A stretch of DNA of 64,000 nt from Rhodovulum marinum (GCF_004343075.1 NZ_SLXP01000003.1:186001-250000); one strand, 5' to 3'. Counted from the stretch's first letter, positions 36,481 through 47,093 are shown. Notes: generated by a model not told the origin, from the letters alone. Made by a program: numbers and translations.

Positions 36481-37581
36481 TCAGGTTTGCGGGTAACTGA
36501 CCTCGCCCCCGCCCACCGCGGCGGCAACCCCCGTGGTCGAAGGGCACGAAGTCGGGAGTCCCCGCGCCACGCGCACCGCGAGATAGCCGAAAGCCTGCGC
36601 CTCGAGCATGTCGCCGTTCAGGCCCACCGCCTCAACTGGCGCGACGGGCAGGCCCGTCCGTTCGACCAGCATATGCATCATAACAGGGTTCAGCCGACCG
36701 CCCCCGGTTACCAACAACCGTTCGGGCGGCATCGGGCAATGATCGAGCCCGCGCGCGACCGACGCCGCCACCGCCGCCGTCAGGGTCGCCGCGGCATCAG
36801 CATCGGACAAGTGCGCAACACTCTCCCCCAGCATGGCAAAATCGTTTCGGTCCAGCGACTTGGGCGGCATCCGCATGAAATAGCCGTGGTCCATCAGCGC
36901 CGTTATCACGCCCACATCCACCCGTCCCGAAGCGGCCAGCGCCCCGTCGCGATCGTACGCAAGGCCCCTGCGCGCACGCATCAGGTCGTCAAGTGGGGCA
37001 TTGGCCGGGCCGGTATCGAACGCGACCAGCGCGCCTTGGGACTCGGGGCGGTCGCGAGTGGGATCAACCCATGTCAGGTTGCCGACCCCGCCGAGATTCA
37101 CAAAGGCCAGCGGTGCCCGTGCGCCGATCCATTTCGCACAGGCGAAGTGGAAGAACGGCGCAAGCGGCGCCCCCTGCCCGCCCAACCTGATATCATTGCT
37201 CCGGAAATCCCAAACGACGGGCATGCCCAGAACCTCGGCCAGCACCCAGCCGGCCCCGGCTTGGTGGGTGCCACGCCCACGCGGGTCATGGGCCAGCGTC
37301 TGGCCGTGAAAACCTGCGATGTCGATCCCCTGGAACCGCGCCATGACAGCCGCATGGGCCACCTCGACAACCTCGGCGGCCTCTTCGACATCCCGTTCAC
37401 CCGGCCAGCGGCCCAGCGCCCCGGCGAGTACCGCGCGTTCCTCTTGGGAATAGGCACGATAGGCGGTTTCGCCGAACCCGGCGATCGTCACGCCGTCCGT
37501 CAGAATGACGGCGGCATCGACCCCGTCGAGCGAGGTGCCCGACATCGTCCCCAGCGCCCGGACCGGCCCCGGTTTCAACAT
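36481..37581 (-). CDS. anmK: Anhydro-N-acetylmuramic acid kinase
   Basis: 366 residues, full length. AnmK phosphorylates and opens 1,6-anhydroMurNAc released from the cell wall, feeding it into recycling. [16 protein letters not shown] at the N-terminus and FNLGG-type [12 protein letters not shown] and [13 protein letters not shown] are diagnostic. The ATG at 37581 follows GAGGGG; the open frame upstream is not AnmK-like. It is divergent from tyrS with a 66-base gap. Confidence 0.96.
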   Translation of the reverse strand: MLKPGPVRALGTMSGTSLDGVDAAVILTDGVTIAGFGETAYRAYSQEERAVLAGALGRWPGERDVEEAAEVVEVAHAAVMARFQGIDIAGFHGQTLAHDPRGRGTHQAGAGWVLAEVLGMPVVWDFRSNDIRLGGQGAPLAPFFHFACAKWIGARAPLAFVNLGGVGNLTWVDPTRDRPESQGALVAFDTGPANAPLDDLMRARRGLAYDRDGALAASGRVDVGVITALMDHGYFMRMPPKSLDRNDFAMLGESVAHLSDADAAATLTAAVAASVARGLDHCPMPPERLLVTGGGRLNPVMMHMLVERTGLPVAPVEAVGLNGDMLEAQAFGYLAVRVARGLPTSCPSTTGVAAAVGGGEVSYPQT

Positions 37582-37647
37582 TGGCTTCCCCTCCTGCGCC
37601 CTGCCCGATATATCACTGGCCAAATCCAACCCCAGGGACAAGAGGCG

Positions 37648-38901
37648 ATGACCTACCACCCCCGATCGGACTTCCTGCGCGTGATGATCGAACGCGGCTT
37701 TCTGGCCGACTGCACCGATTATCAGGCCCTGGACGAGGCTTTGGCCGGGGGCGTGGTGCCTGCCTATATCGGCTTTGACGCGACGGCGAAATCATTGCAT
37801 GTCGGCAGCCTGATCCAGATCATGATGCTGCGCTGGCTGCAAAAGACCGGGCACAAGCCGCTGGTGCTGATGGGCGGGGGCACCACCAAGGTGGGCGATC
37901 CCAGCTTTCGCGCCGAGGAACGGCCGCTGCTGACGCCCACGCAGATCGACGACAACATCGCCGGAATCAAGGCGGTGTTCGCGAAGTATCTCGACTTTGG
38001 CGACGGCCCCTCGGACGCGCTGATGTTGAACAACGCCGAATGGCTGGACAGGCTGAACTACCTGGACTTCCTGCGCGACGTGGGCCGACATTTCAGCGTC
38101 AACCGGATGCTGTCCTTCGAAAGCGTCAAGTCGCGGCTCGACCGCGAACAGTCGCTGTCCTTCCTCGAATTCAACTACATGATCCTGCAGGCCTACGACT
38201 TCCTGGAACTGAACCGCCGCTATGGCTGCCGTTTGCAGATGGGCGGGTCGGACCAGTGGGGCAACATCGTCAACGGGATCGACCTGACGCGGCGCATCCT
38301 GGACCACGAGGTGTTCGGGTTGACCTCGCCGCTGCTGACGACGGCGGATGGTACCAAGATGGGCAAGACGGCAAGTGGCGCGGTCTGGCTGAATGCCGAC
38401 ATGCGCAGCCCTTACGAGTTCTGGCAATTCTGGCGCAACACCGCGGATGCCGACGTGGGCCGGTTCCTCAAGCTCTACACCGAGATCGAGATCGAGGAGT
38501 GCGAGCGGTTCGGCGCGCTGGAAGGGGCCGAGATCAACGAGGCCAAGATCGTTCTGGCGAACGCGGTCACAACGCTGTGCCATGGCGCCGAGGCGGCCAC
38601 GGCGGCCGAAGCGACCGCGCGCGAGGTGTTCGAGAAAGGCGGGATGGGCGACGACCTGCCAACGCTTGCGGTTACGGCCGCGGAATTGGGCGACGGCATC
38701 TCGGTGGTGCAACTCATTACACGGTCCGGCCTGGCGAAATCGGGCAAGGATGCCAAGCGGCTGATCGCCGAGGGCGGCGCACGGCTGAACGATGCGCCGT
38801 TGTCGGACGCGGGGCTGATGATCGATGCCGGCATGCTGGCCGAGCCGATCAAACTGTCGGCCGGCAAGAAGCGACACGCATTGGTGCGGCTGGACAGCTG
38901 A
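37648..38901 (+). CDS. tyrS: Tyrosyl-tRNA synthetase
   Basis: 417 residues of the bacterial TyrRS type. The class I HIGH motif appears as LHVGSL and the KMSKS motif as [21 protein letters not shown] is typical of the Tyr-binding region. A C-terminal S4-like RNA-binding domain ([23 protein letters not shown]) is present. The ATG at 37648 follows AGAGG. A long open frame upstream in phase is antisense to anmK and not coding. Confidence 0.97.
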   Translation: MTYHPRSDFLRVMIERGFLADCTDYQALDEALAGGVVPAYIGFDATAKSLHVGSLIQIMMLRWLQKTGHKPLVLMGGGTTKVGDPSFRAEERPLLTPTQIDDNIAGIKAVFAKYLDFGDGPSDALMLNNAEWLDRLNYLDFLRDVGRHFSVNRMLSFESVKSRLDREQSLSFLEFNYMILQAYDFLELNRRYGCRLQMGGSDQWGNIVNGIDLTRRILDHEVFGLTSPLLTTADGTKMGKTASGAVWLNADMRSPYEFWQFWRNTADADVGRFLKLYTEIEIEECERFGALEGAEINEAKIVLANAVTTLCHGAEAATAAEATAREVFEKGGMGDDLPTLAVTAAELGDGISVVQLITRSGLAKSGKDAKRLIAEGGARLNDAPLSDAGLMIDAGMLAEPIKLSAGKKRHALVRLDS

Positions 38902-38911
38902 GCCGCACCGT

Positions 38912-39073
38912 TCATCCCAGCAACCAAAGTGCAAGAGCGACCGCGCCATAGATCCCGGCCAGCGGCAGGGTGACCAGCAGGGCCAACCACAACCCACCGG
39001 CAATGGTCGGCTTGGGCGACGGGGCATGCACCCCACGCACCTTGGAAACGTTTCGGTTGTCGCGTCTGATCAT
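38912..39073 (-). CDS. Small membrane protein (53 aa)
   Basis: A 53-codon frame from the ATG at 39073: a basic N-terminus (MIRRDNRNVSKVRGVHA) followed by one or two hydrophobic segments (GGLWLALLVTLPLAGIYGAV and ALALWLLG). The charge and hydrophobicity pattern is that of a real inner-membrane miniprotein with cytoplasmic N-terminus. The gene fills an otherwise empty gap between convergent tyrS and the divergent acyltransferase gene. I do not recognise a family. Confidence 0.6.
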   Translation of the reverse strand: MIRRDNRNVSKVRGVHAPSPKPTIAGGLWLALLVTLPLAGIYGAVALALWLLG

Positions 39074-39119
39074 GGGCGCATTTACCGGGAATTAGCTTTT
39101 CACATGGTTAACAAGCGGC

Positions 39120-40139
39120 ATGCCCGACCGCTGGACCCTGGCCGACGATCCCCGCACGCCCGACGGCGCGCCCGTGCCGATGCAACAGCATTCCTGCTAT
39201 GGCGCGGCGGCGGGCGAGCTCGGCTCGGAGGCGATGTGGCTTGAGTGGCGCATGGGCCGGCGACTTTTCGCCAGCGCGCAGGTATTGCGCCGCCGGTGGC
39301 CTCTGGTGGGACAGTTCGCGCTGCTGTCGCGGGGCCCGGTTTTCACCCCCGATATTTCGCAGGACGAAGCCGCAACCGCGACCCGTGCCCTGATCCGGGC
39401 GTTGGGCCCGAACCACCGCGGCGTAATAATCACCTCCGATACCCTTGCGGGCACCGACCCGGCAGACGGGGCCGGGTTGTTGAAAATGGTTGCCGGCGGG
39501 CATGTTGCGCGACTGTCGCTGGCGCCCGATCTGGCGACGCTGCGCACGCGGCTCTCGCAGAAATGGCGCAACGCCCTGCGCCAGGCCGAGGCGCAGACCC
39601 CGACGATCAGGATCGAACCGATGCTACCGGGCACCGGCGAGGCGCTGTTCCGCCATGAGGCGGCGCAGGCCCGCGCCCGTCGCTATGCGCGCCTGCCCCC
39701 GGAATTCTCGCGCGCCTGGTCACGACACGGCCGCACCCTGCTGATCGAGGCCGGCGACCGGGATGCACCGCTTGCCGGAATGCTGTTCCTGCTCCACCCG
39801 CCCTGGGCCAGCTATCACCTGGCCTGGACATCCGAGGCCGGGCGGCGCGCCAACCTGCACCGGCTGATGCTGTGGCGGGCCATCGCTGCTATGCAGGCTG
39901 ATGGGATCGAGACCCTGGAACTCGGGACACTGGACACGGAAAGAACGCCCGACCTGGCGCGTTTCAAGCTGGGTACCGGCGCCCACGCCGTTCCGCTGGG
40001 CGCGACATGGATGCAGGCCCCGGGAAGCCGGGCGATGGCCGCACTGGTCCGCGCGGTAGAGCCTGGCCCTGGTGCAAAAGGCGACAGCACCGCGGCGCAG
40101 CCAGAAACCGAGAAGTCGATCCCTAGTCGGTCACGGTGA
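39120..40139 (+). CDS. GNAT/FemAB-like acyltransferase
   Basis: 339 residues. The fold is suggested by KWRNALRQAEAQ (FemAB/BioF2-type core), a central GMLFLLHPPWASYHLAWTSEAGRRANLHRLMLWRAI strand-helix block and the C-terminal LELGTLDTERTPDLARFKLGTGA. Proteins with this KW(R)N..R and F K .G pattern act on lipids, sugars or peptidoglycan; the substrate is not evident. The last 17 bases overlap the convergent cyclophilin gene. Confidence 0.72.
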   Translation: MPDRWTLADDPRTPDGAPVPMQQHSCYGAAAGELGSEAMWLEWRMGRRLFASAQVLRRRWPLVGQFALLSRGPVFTPDISQDEAATATRALIRALGPNHRGVIITSDTLAGTDPADGAGLLKMVAGGHVARLSLAPDLATLRTRLSQKWRNALRQAEAQTPTIRIEPMLPGTGEALFRHEAAQARARRYARLPPEFSRAWSRHGRTLLIEAGDRDAPLAGMLFLLHPPWASYHLAWTSEAGRRANLHRLMLWRAIAAMQADGIETLELGTLDTERTPDLARFKLGTGAHAVPLGATWMQAPGSRAMAALVRAVEPGPGAKGDSTAAQPETEKSIPSRSR

Positions 40140-40671
40140 CGCTGACCATGCGGTCGGGCTGGCCGACGACGGCACCGTTCGGCCCGGTGCCGCGCTTGAT
40201 CGCGTCGACGATTTCCATGCCCTCGGTTACCCGCCCAACCACGGTATATTGTCCGTTCAGGTGCGGCGCTGGCGCGAACATGATGAAGAATTGCGAATTG
40301 GCGGAATCCGGATTAGCGGACCGCGCCATGCCGACCACACCACGCTCGAACGGTTCGTCCGAGAACTCGGCGGCAAGATCGGGCCGGTTCGACCCGCCGC
40401 GCCCGGCCATCCGCATGTCGGCACCGAGCTTGCCGAACTGCACGTCGCCGGTTTGCGCCATAAAGCCGTCGATCACCCGGTGAAACACCACGTCGTCATA
40501 GGCCCCCTCGGCGGCCAGTTCGGCGATCTGCGTGACATGGTCCGGCGCCACGTCCTCGAACAGGTCGACATGGATGGTGCCGTTCGCCCCCTCGCCCGCG
40601 ATCTGGATATCGAGACCGGTGGCCGCAGCCGGCCCCGCGGCCAGCATGAGCGCCAGAACAAGTTCACGCAT
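40123..40671 (-). CDS. Periplasmic cyclophilin-type peptidyl-prolyl isomerase
   Basis: 182 residues. A signal peptide (MRELVLALMLAAGPAAA) sends it to the periplasm. The cyclophilin core has VFHRVIDGFMAQTGD, the catalytic-Arg region and SANSQFFIMFAPAPHLNGQYTVVGRV. The ATG at 40671 overlaps the end of the upstream cyclophilin gene by eight bases, so the cytoplasmic and periplasmic enzymes are made from one transcript. Confidence 0.93.
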   Translation of the reverse strand: MRELVLALMLAAGPAAATGLDIQIAGEGANGTIHVDLFEDVAPDHVTQIAELAAEGAYDDVVFHRVIDGFMAQTGDVQFGKLGADMRMAGRGGSNRPDLAAEFSDEPFERGVVGMARSANPDSANSQFFIMFAPAPHLNGQYTVVGRVTEGMEIVDAIKRGTGPNGAVVGQPDRMVSVTVTD

Positions 40672-41170
40672 CGGCAGCCACCTTGACGCTAAGCATCCGG
40701 TCGGGCGTGCTCGGCGGTTCGCCACGGGCAATGGCATCGACATGATCCATCCCCTCTATGACCCGGCCATAGACGGTATACTGGCCGTTCAGGAAATGGT
40801 TATCGGCAAAATTGATGAAGAACTGCGAGTTGGCCGAATTCGGGTTCTGCGTGCGCGCCGCGCCGATCGTTCCGCGGTCATGGGGCAGCTTGGAGAATTC
40901 GGCCGGCAGGTCGGGCAGGTCCGAACCGCCCGTACCCGCCCGGCGCAGGTCGAAATCCTTTTCGGCATTGCCGTTCGCAACATCGCCGGTCTGGGCCATG
41001 AAGCCGTCGATCACCCGGTGAAACACTACATTGTCATAGGCGCCGGCCCGCGCCAGCTCCTTCATACGCGCGCAATGCTTGGGCGCCACGTCGGGCAAGA
41101 GTTCGATGACGACGCGCCCGCCCTTCAACTCCATCAGGATCGTGTTTTCGGGGTCCTTGATCTCGGCCAT
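40664..41170 (-). CDS. Cytoplasmic cyclophilin-type peptidyl-prolyl isomerase
   Basis: 168 residues without signal peptide (MAEIKDPENTILMELKGG). The core is VVFHRVIDGFMAQTGDV and NSANSQFFINFADNHFLNGQYTVYGRVIEG, with the active-site Arg, Phe and Gln of cyclophilins. It is the first gene of the two-cyclophilin unit and is divergent from pgk. The paralogues share long identical motifs but differ in targeting. Confidence 0.93.
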   Translation of the reverse strand: MAEIKDPENTILMELKGGRVVIELLPDVAPKHCARMKELARAGAYDNVVFHRVIDGFMAQTGDVANGNAEKDFDLRRAGTGGSDLPDLPAEFSKLPHDRGTIGAARTQNPNSANSQFFINFADNHFLNGQYTVYGRVIEGMDHVDAIARGEPPSTPDRMLSVKVAADA

Positions 41171-41313
41171 TTCGGCTCCTCCTGCCTGCGGTGTCCGCGC
41201 GACCCTAGTGCGACCGATTGCCGAAGAAAAGGGGCATGGCGGATGCAAGGATTGACCTTGCCACCCGCTTCGGGCGATCTAGCGCCAGCCTGAAACCCTC
41301 GGGAGGAAAATGC

Positions 41314-42504
41314 ATGGCCTGGAAGACCCTCGACGATATGGACCTTGCCGGCAAGGTGGCGCTGGTGCGCGTGGACATCAACGTGCCGGTCGAGGACGGG
41401 CGCGTGACCGACGCGACCCGGATCGAGCGCATCGTGCCCACGGTAAAGGACATCCTGGCCAAGGGCGGCAAGCCCGTGCTGCTGGCCCATTTCGGCCGCC
41501 CCAAGGGCGAGGTCGTCCCCGAAATGAGCCTGAAGGTGACCCTGCCCGCGCTTGAAGCGGCGTTCGGGCGCGGCGTCATCTTCGCCGAGGACTGCATCGG
41601 TTTGCCGGCGAAACAGGCCGTGGCGGCGCTGTCCGAGGGCGATATCCTGCTGCTGGAGAACACCCGATTCCACGCCGGAGAGGAAAAGAACGACCCGGCG
41701 ATGGCCGCTGCCTTGGCGGCGCTGGGCGATGTCTACGTGAACGACGCGTTTTCGGCCGCGCACCGGGCGCATGCATCGACCGAGGGCATCGCAAGGCTCC
41801 TGCCCTCTTGCGCCGGCCGCAACATGGCAGCCGAACTGAAGGCCCTGGAGGGCGCATTGTCCAATCCCACGCGGCCCGTGGCCGCGGTTGTGGGCGGCGC
41901 CAAAGTGTCGACCAAGCTCGACCTGCTAGGCAACCTGGTCAGCAAGGTCGATTTCCTTGTGATCGGCGGCGGGATGGCCAACACGTTCCTCGCCGCACAG
42001 GGAATCAATGTCGGCAAATCGCTGTGCGAACATGACATGACCGGCACGGCGCGCGACATCATGGACAAGGCCAAGGCCGCGGGCTGCGAGATCATCCTGC
42101 CGACCGATGTGGTCTGCGCGCGCGAATTCAAGGCCGGCGCCCAGAACGAGACGGTGCCCGCCGATTCCTGCCCGGCCGATGCGATGATCCTCGACGCTGG
42201 TCCCGCAACCGTGAAGCGGATTGAAGAGGTGTTCGGCCAGTGCAAGACATTGATCTGGAACGGTCCGCTGGGTGCATTCGAGATCGACCCGTTCGACATG
42301 GCGACGAATGCCGCCGCCAAGAAGGCCGCTGATCTGACTAAGGCGGGCAGCCTGGTGTCGGTTGCGGGGGGCGGCGACACTGTCGCGGCGCTGAACGGGG
42401 CCGGAGCGGCCGAGGATTTCAGTTATATCTCGACGGCAGGCGGCGCCTTCCTGGAATGGATGGAAGGCAAGACCCTGCCCGGGGTCGCGGCACTGGAGGG
42501 CTAA
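41314..42504 (+). CDS. pgk: Phosphoglycerate kinase
   Basis: 396 residues, normal length. PGK makes ATP from 1,3-bisphosphoglycerate. Conserved parts are [61 protein letters not shown] and the C-terminal [13 protein letters not shown] clear GGGAGG ribosome binding site precedes the ATG at 41314. It is monocistronic and followed by a GC-rich hairpin. Confidence 0.98.
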   Translation: MAWKTLDDMDLAGKVALVRVDINVPVEDGRVTDATRIERIVPTVKDILAKGGKPVLLAHFGRPKGEVVPEMSLKVTLPALEAAFGRGVIFAEDCIGLPAKQAVAALSEGDILLLENTRFHAGEEKNDPAMAAALAALGDVYVNDAFSAAHRAHASTEGIARLLPSCAGRNMAAELKALEGALSNPTRPVAAVVGGAKVSTKLDLLGNLVSKVDFLVIGGGMANTFLAAQGINVGKSLCEHDMTGTARDIMDKAKAAGCEIILPTDVVCAREFKAGAQNETVPADSCPADAMILDAGPATVKRIEEVFGQCKTLIWNGPLGAFEIDPFDMATNAAAKKAADLTKAGSLVSVAGGGDTVAALNGAGAAEDFSYISTAGGAFLEWMEGKTLPGVAALEG

Positions 42505-42849
42505 GAGCCCCGGCCCGGTCGCCGGCACGGCTGACAGTCACACGACCGCGGGGCCCAGGCCCCGCGGAATCGCCCCTGCAACATGTTTTGCGAATGCCAC
42601 GGTCGTTTGGGATACGGTGACCTTGGCACAAGGTCGCGGTGTCGATCCCCATCTGGATTTGATCACTGCGCCACGAACCCGGACCCGAATCCTGCTGATC
42701 CCCCGATCCAGCGCCATGGCCTCGTTCTGCCTGTTATCGCCGCCAGAGTAATCTGCCGGATGGGACATTTTGAGGATTCACAGGGCGAATCACTTCGTTT
42801 AAGATGAACACACCCGCCCGCTAAAGAGGCGGCGCAAGAGGCAGGCAGT
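42505..42849. other. Intergenic region between pgk and ftsB with a 10-bp hairpin
   Basis: No convincing gene lies in these 345 bases. At 42546-42567 CCGCGGGGCC pairs perfectly with GGCCCCGCGG around a two-base spacer; it probably marks the 3' end of the pgk message although no U-tract follows. The last 90 bases are relatively AT-rich and should hold the ftsB promoter. Short frames on both strands have no ribosome site or coding bias. Confidence 0.5.
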
Positions 42850-43152
42850 ATGAGCGGACCGCGCAAACGCCCAGCTCTGGGAGCGCTGATTTTTCTGGGC
42901 ATCGGCTGTTCCCTCGCCATGTATTTCACCTTCGCCGCGGTGCAGGGGGATTTCGGGCTTTTCCGCCGCATCCAGATCGAGGCGGACGCCACGCGCCTCA
43001 GGCTTGAAAAGGCCACCCTCGAAAACGAACTTGCCGATTTCGAGAACCGCACGAAACGCCTGTCCGACGGATATCTCGACCTCGACCTGCTGGACGAACG
43101 TGCCCGCACGGTGCTGGGCCTGATCCGCGCCGACGAAATCGTGATCCGCTGA
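42850..43152 (+). CDS. FtsB/DivIC-type septum formation initiator protein
   Basis: 100 residues. A short cytoplasmic start is followed by one membrane helix (LGALIFLGIGCSLAMYFTF) and a periplasmic coiled coil (about 40-75, LRLEKATLENELADFENRTKRL). The DLDLLDERARTVLGL block matches the FtsB/DivIC family of divisome linker proteins. It lies upstream of the pyruvate dehydrogenase genes, a common arrangement in alphaproteobacteria. Confidence 0.9.
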   Translation: MSGPRKRPALGALIFLGIGCSLAMYFTFAAVQGDFGLFRRIQIEADATRLRLEKATLENELADFENRTKRLSDGYLDLDLLDERARTVLGLIRADEIVIR

Positions 43153-43293
43153 CTACCCGCAAGACTATTCGTAAGTCTCTTTCCGAGCGCCGCCAACCGT
43201 CTGCTGCCGGAAAACCGCTCGCCTTGCCGTCAACGGTCTGCTACCATTTTGTTTAACGTTAAACCATTTGCCGCGCAGGGGAGGCGCCGCCTT

Positions 43294-44316
43294 ATGGCCA
43301 CGCGAAAATCGCCCGCAAAACCGCCCGAGAAATCAAATACATCCAAGGAAGAGCTACTGCGGTTCTACCGCGAAATGCTGCTGATCCGGCGATTCGAGGA
43401 GAAGGCCGGCCAACTCTATGGCATGGGGCTGATCGGCGGGTTCTGTCACCTTTACATCGGACAGGAAGCCGTCGTCGTCGGGCTGGAGGCCGCCGCCGGT
43501 GAAGGCGACAAGCGCGTGACCTCCTATCGCGACCACGGCCACATGCTGGCCTGCGGCATGGATCCCAAGGGCGTGATGGCCGAACTCACGGGACGCGAGG
43601 GCGGCTATTCCAGGGGCAAGGGCGGCTCGATGCACATGTTCTCGAAAGATCGCCATTTCTATGGCGGCCACGGGATTGTTGGCGCGCAGGTACCAATCGG
43701 TGCTGGGCTGGCCTTCGCCGACAAGTATCTTGGCAACGACCGCGTCACCTTCGCCTATTTCGGCGACGGGGCGGCCAACCAGGGGCAAGTCTACGAAACC
43801 TACAACATGGCCGAACTCTGGGACCTTCCGGTGATCTTCGTGATAGAGAACAACCAGTACGCCATGGGCACGGCGGTCAAACGCTCGACCAAGTCACCGA
43901 ACCTGTGGGAACGGGGCGCGGCCTACGGCATTCCAGGTGAAGAAGTCGACGGCATGGACGTGCTGGCGGTCAAGGCCGCGGGCGAAAAGGCGGTGGCCCA
44001 CTGCCGCGCCGGCAAGGGTCCCTACATTCTCGAGGTCATGACCTACCGCTACCGTGGCCACTCTATGTCGGACCCCGCGAAATACCGCTCGCGCGAAGAA
44101 GTGCAGAAAATCCGCGAGGAGCGCGACGCGATCGAACATGTCCGCGAGTTGATCCTGCAAGGCAAGCACGCGAGCGAGGACGAACTCAAGGAGATCGACA
44201 AGGAAATCAAGGGGATCGTCAACGAGGCCGCCGAATTCGCCAAGGAAAGCCCCGAACCCGCGCTCGACGAGCTTTACACCGACATCTACGCCGAAACGGC
44301 GCCGCAGAACGCCTGA
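43294..44316 (+). CDS. pdhA: Pyruvate dehydrogenase E1 component, alpha subunit
   Basis: 340 residues. E1 alpha binds thiamine diphosphate and decarboxylates pyruvate. The ThDP motif is [21 protein letters not shown]-like (GDG to N, about residues 165-185), and the phosphorylation-loop region [19 protein letters not shown] is conserved. The ATG at 43294 (MATRKSPAK) follows GGGGAGG; an upstream ATG at 43249 is in frame but lies in the leader. It heads pdhA-pdhB-pdhC with gaps of 13 and 10 bases. Confidence 0.96.
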   Translation: MATRKSPAKPPEKSNTSKEELLRFYREMLLIRRFEEKAGQLYGMGLIGGFCHLYIGQEAVVVGLEAAAGEGDKRVTSYRDHGHMLACGMDPKGVMAELTGREGGYSRGKGGSMHMFSKDRHFYGGHGIVGAQVPIGAGLAFADKYLGNDRVTFAYFGDGAANQGQVYETYNMAELWDLPVIFVIENNQYAMGTAVKRSTKSPNLWERGAAYGIPGEEVDGMDVLAVKAAGEKAVAHCRAGKGPYILEVMTYRYRGHSMSDPAKYRSREEVQKIREERDAIEHVRELILQGKHASEDELKEIDKEIKGIVNEAAEFAKESPEPALDELYTDIYAETAPQNA

Positions 44317-44329
44317 GGGAGGGAGACGC

Positions 44330-45700
44330 ATGGCAACCGAGATCCTGATGCCCGCCCTGTCGCCGACCATGGAGGAAGGCACGCTGGCGAAATGGCTGGT
44401 GAACGAAGGCGATACCGTCACGGCCGGCGATATCCTGGCCGAGATTGAAACGGACAAGGCCACAATGGAATTCGAGGCGGTCGATGAAGGGATTGTCGGC
44501 AAGATCCTGGTCCCGGCCGGCACCGACGGGGTCAAGGTGAACACCCCGATCGCGCTGCTGGTCGAAGAGGGCGAAAAGGTCGACGCCGCGTCGGAGGCCC
44601 CACGGGCCGACGCGGCCGGCAAGGCGGCCCCCAACGGGGGCTCCGCGCCGGCCGCCCCCCCGGCCCAGCCCAAGGCCGCGGCTCCTGCCCCGGAACCCGA
44701 CGTGCCCGCAGGGACGGAAATGAAATCCACCACCGTCCGCGAAGCGCTGCGTGACGCCATGGCCGAGGAAATGCGCCGCGACCCGACCGTGTTCCTGATG
44801 GGCGAGGAGGTCGCCGAATACCAGGGTGCCTACAAGATCAGCCAGGGGCTGCTGGACGAGTTCGGCTCGAAACGGGTGATCGACACGCCGATCACCGAAC
44901 ATGGCTTCGCGGGGCTCGGCGTGGGCGCGGCCTTCGGGGGCCTGCGCCCCATCGTCGAGTTCATGACCTTCAACTTCGCGATGCAGGCGATGGACCATAT
45001 CGTGAACTCGGCGGCCAAGACGCTTTACATGTCGGGTGGTCAGATGGGCGCGCCCATGGTGTTCCGCGGCCCGAACGGCGCGGCCGCCCGCGTCGCCGCC
45101 CAGCACAGCCAGGATTACGCGGCGTGGTATGCCCATATCCCGGGCCTCAAGGTCGTGCAGCCCTACTCGGCGGCGGATGCCAAGGGCCTTCTGAAAACCG
45201 CGATCCGCGATCCGAACCCGGTGATCTTCCTGGAAAACGAGATCCTCTACGGCCGCTCCTTCGAGGTACCGTTGCTGGACGATTTCACCATCCCCTTCGG
45301 CAAGGCGCGGATCTGGCGCGAAGGCTCGGACGTCACTATCGTCAGTTTCGGCATCGGCATGACCTACGCCCTCGAAGCGGCCGACAAACTGGCCGAGGAC
45401 GGCATCGAAGCCGAGGTGATCGACCTGCGCACGCTTCGGCCCATGGACACCGCGACCGTGATCGATAGCGTGAAAAAGACCAACCGCTGCGTCACGGTCG
45501 AAGAGGGCTTCCCGGTCTGCTCCATCGGCAACCACATCTCGGCCGTCCTGATGCAACAGGCCTTCGACTGGCTCGATGCACCGGTCATCAATTGCACCGG
45601 CAAGGACGTGCCCATGCCCTATGCGGCCAACCTGGAAAAACTGGCGCTGGTGACCACCAAAGAGGTCATCGACGCCGTCAAGTCCGTTACCTACCGCTGA
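44330..45700 (+). CDS. pdhB: Pyruvate dehydrogenase E1 component, beta subunit, with N-terminal lipoyl domain
   Basis: 456 residues, longer than classic E1 beta because of an N-terminal lipoyl domain (about 1-80). The lipoylated Lys is in [13 protein letters not shown]. An Ala/Pro linker (about 85-130) leads to the transketolase-like body ([33 protein letters not shown]...). Fused lipoyl-E1 beta proteins are typical of alphaproteobacteria. The domain is almost identical to the one in pdhC. E1 beta completes the active site with PdhA. Confidence 0.97.
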   Translation: MATEILMPALSPTMEEGTLAKWLVNEGDTVTAGDILAEIETDKATMEFEAVDEGIVGKILVPAGTDGVKVNTPIALLVEEGEKVDAASEAPRADAAGKAAPNGGSAPAAPPAQPKAAAPAPEPDVPAGTEMKSTTVREALRDAMAEEMRRDPTVFLMGEEVAEYQGAYKISQGLLDEFGSKRVIDTPITEHGFAGLGVGAAFGGLRPIVEFMTFNFAMQAMDHIVNSAAKTLYMSGGQMGAPMVFRGPNGAAARVAAQHSQDYAAWYAHIPGLKVVQPYSAADAKGLLKTAIRDPNPVIFLENEILYGRSFEVPLLDDFTIPFGKARIWREGSDVTIVSFGIGMTYALEAADKLAEDGIEAEVIDLRTLRPMDTATVIDSVKKTNRCVTVEEGFPVCSIGNHISAVLMQQAFDWLDAPVINCTGKDVPMPYAANLEKLALVTTKEVIDAVKSVTYR

Positions 45701-45710
45701 GGAGACAGGC

Positions 45711-47024
45711 ATGCCGACGGAAATCCTGATGCCCGCCCTGTCGCCCACTATGGAGGACGGGACGCTTGCGAAATGGCTTGTGAAAGAGGGCGACACCGTC
45801 GCGGCGGGTGACCTTCTGGCCGAGATCGAGACTGACAAGGCGACGATGGAATTCGAGGCCGTGGACGAAGGCACGCTGGGCAAGATTCTCGTTCCCGCCG
45901 GAACCGACGGGGTAAAGGTCAATACCCCCATCGCCGTCCTGCTGGCCGAAGGTGAAAGCCTGGCCGACATAGACGCAGGCCAGCAACCGCCGAAAACGGC
46001 GCTGGAGGCCCCAAAGGCCGACGTGGCCGGCGAGGCGGCCCCCATCGGGGACTCCGAACCGGCCGCCACCCCGACCGCGCCGCGCACGGATAGCGGCGAC
46101 CGCGTTTTCGCTTCGCCGCTTGCGCGGCGCATCGCGGCAGATAAAAGGCTGGACCTTACGAAGATCACCGGCTCCGGTCCACGCGGCCGGATCGTGAAGG
46201 CCGATGTCGAGGCCATCCAACCCGGCGCGGCACCCAGCCCCGCCGCAGCGCCTGCCTCGTCCGCCGCACCTGCGGTCGCGCCGACGCACGCCGGACCCGA
46301 CGCGTCAGCGGTCGTGAAGGTCTATGCCGACCGCGACTACGTTGAAATCCCGCTTGACGGGATGCGCAAGACGATCGCCGCGCGCCTGACCGAGGCGAAG
46401 CAGACCATTCCCCATTTCTACCTGCGGCGCGATATTCGGCTGGACGCTCTGCTTGCGTTCCGCACCCAGTTGAACCGGCAACTGGAGTACCGTGGCGTCA
46501 AGCTCAGCGTCAACGATTTCATCATCAAGGCCTGCGCGCTGGCGCTGCAACAGGTCCCCAAGGCCAATGCCGTCTGGGCAGGCGACCGGATCCTCCAACT
46601 GAAACCCTCGGACGTGGCCGTGGCGGTGGCGGTCGAGGGCGGGCTGTTCACGCCGGTGCTGCGCGATGCCGAAACCAAGACTCTCTCGGCGTTATCCGCG
46701 GAAATGAAAGACCTCGCCGCCCGCGCCCGCGACCGCAAGCTCGCACCCCATGAATACCAGGGCGGCAGCTTTGCCATTTCGAACCTCGGCATGTTCGGGA
46801 TCGACAACTTCGACGCCGTCATCAACCCGCCCCATGGCGCCATCCTTGCGGTGGGCGCCGGCGTCAGGAAACCCGTGGTGACCGACGACGGACAGATCGA
46901 GGCGGCAACGGTGATGTCGATAACCCTCAGCGTAGATCACAGGGTGATCGACGGGGCGTTGGGGGCGGAGGTGTTGCAGGCGATCAAGGACAACCTCGAA
47001 AACCCGATGGCCATGCTGGCTTGA
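45711..47024 (+). CDS. pdhC: Dihydrolipoamide acetyltransferase (E2 of pyruvate dehydrogenase)
   Basis: 437 residues: lipoyl domain (about 1-80, [13 protein letters not shown]), Ala/Pro linker, peripheral subunit-binding domain (about 130-165, ASPLARRIAADKRLDLTKITGSGPRGRIVKADV) and the CAT domain. The catalytic motif DHRVIDGALGAE is near the C-terminus. It forms the core of the complex and transfers acetyl groups to CoA. E3 (lpd) is not adjacent. Confidence 0.97.
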   Translation: MPTEILMPALSPTMEDGTLAKWLVKEGDTVAAGDLLAEIETDKATMEFEAVDEGTLGKILVPAGTDGVKVNTPIAVLLAEGESLADIDAGQQPPKTALEAPKADVAGEAAPIGDSEPAATPTAPRTDSGDRVFASPLARRIAADKRLDLTKITGSGPRGRIVKADVEAIQPGAAPSPAAAPASSAAPAVAPTHAGPDASAVVKVYADRDYVEIPLDGMRKTIAARLTEAKQTIPHFYLRRDIRLDALLAFRTQLNRQLEYRGVKLSVNDFIIKACALALQQVPKANAVWAGDRILQLKPSDVAVAVAVEGGLFTPVLRDAETKTLSALSAEMKDLAARARDRKLAPHEYQGGSFAISNLGMFGIDNFDAVINPPHGAILAVGAGVRKPVVTDDGQIEAATVMSITLSVDHRVIDGALGAEVLQAIKDNLENPMAMLA

Positions 47025-47035
47025 TCCCCCGCAAG

Positions 47036-47056
47036 GCGCGCGGCCGAACCGCGCGC
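47036..47056 (+). terminator. Hairpin after pdhC
   Basis: GCGCGCGG (47036-47043) and CCGCGCGC (47049-47056) form a perfect 8-bp stem with a CCGAA loop, 12 bases after the pdhC stop. It is followed by the pyrimidine-rich TATCCTCTCT. It probably ends the pdh transcript in a non-classical way. Confidence 0.55.
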
Positions 47057-47093
47057 TATCCTCTCTGCATCACGGCAAGAGGGGAGAAATGCC

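Noticed and set aside
36007-37647. Very long rightward open frame in phase with tyrS
   Set aside because: It is antisense to anmK and composed of Arg/His/Pro-rich shadow sequence; TyrS proper starts at 37648 with a ribosome site.
42538-42807. Short frames on both strands between pgk and ftsB
   Set aside because: No ribosome site, no family resemblance and atypical composition.
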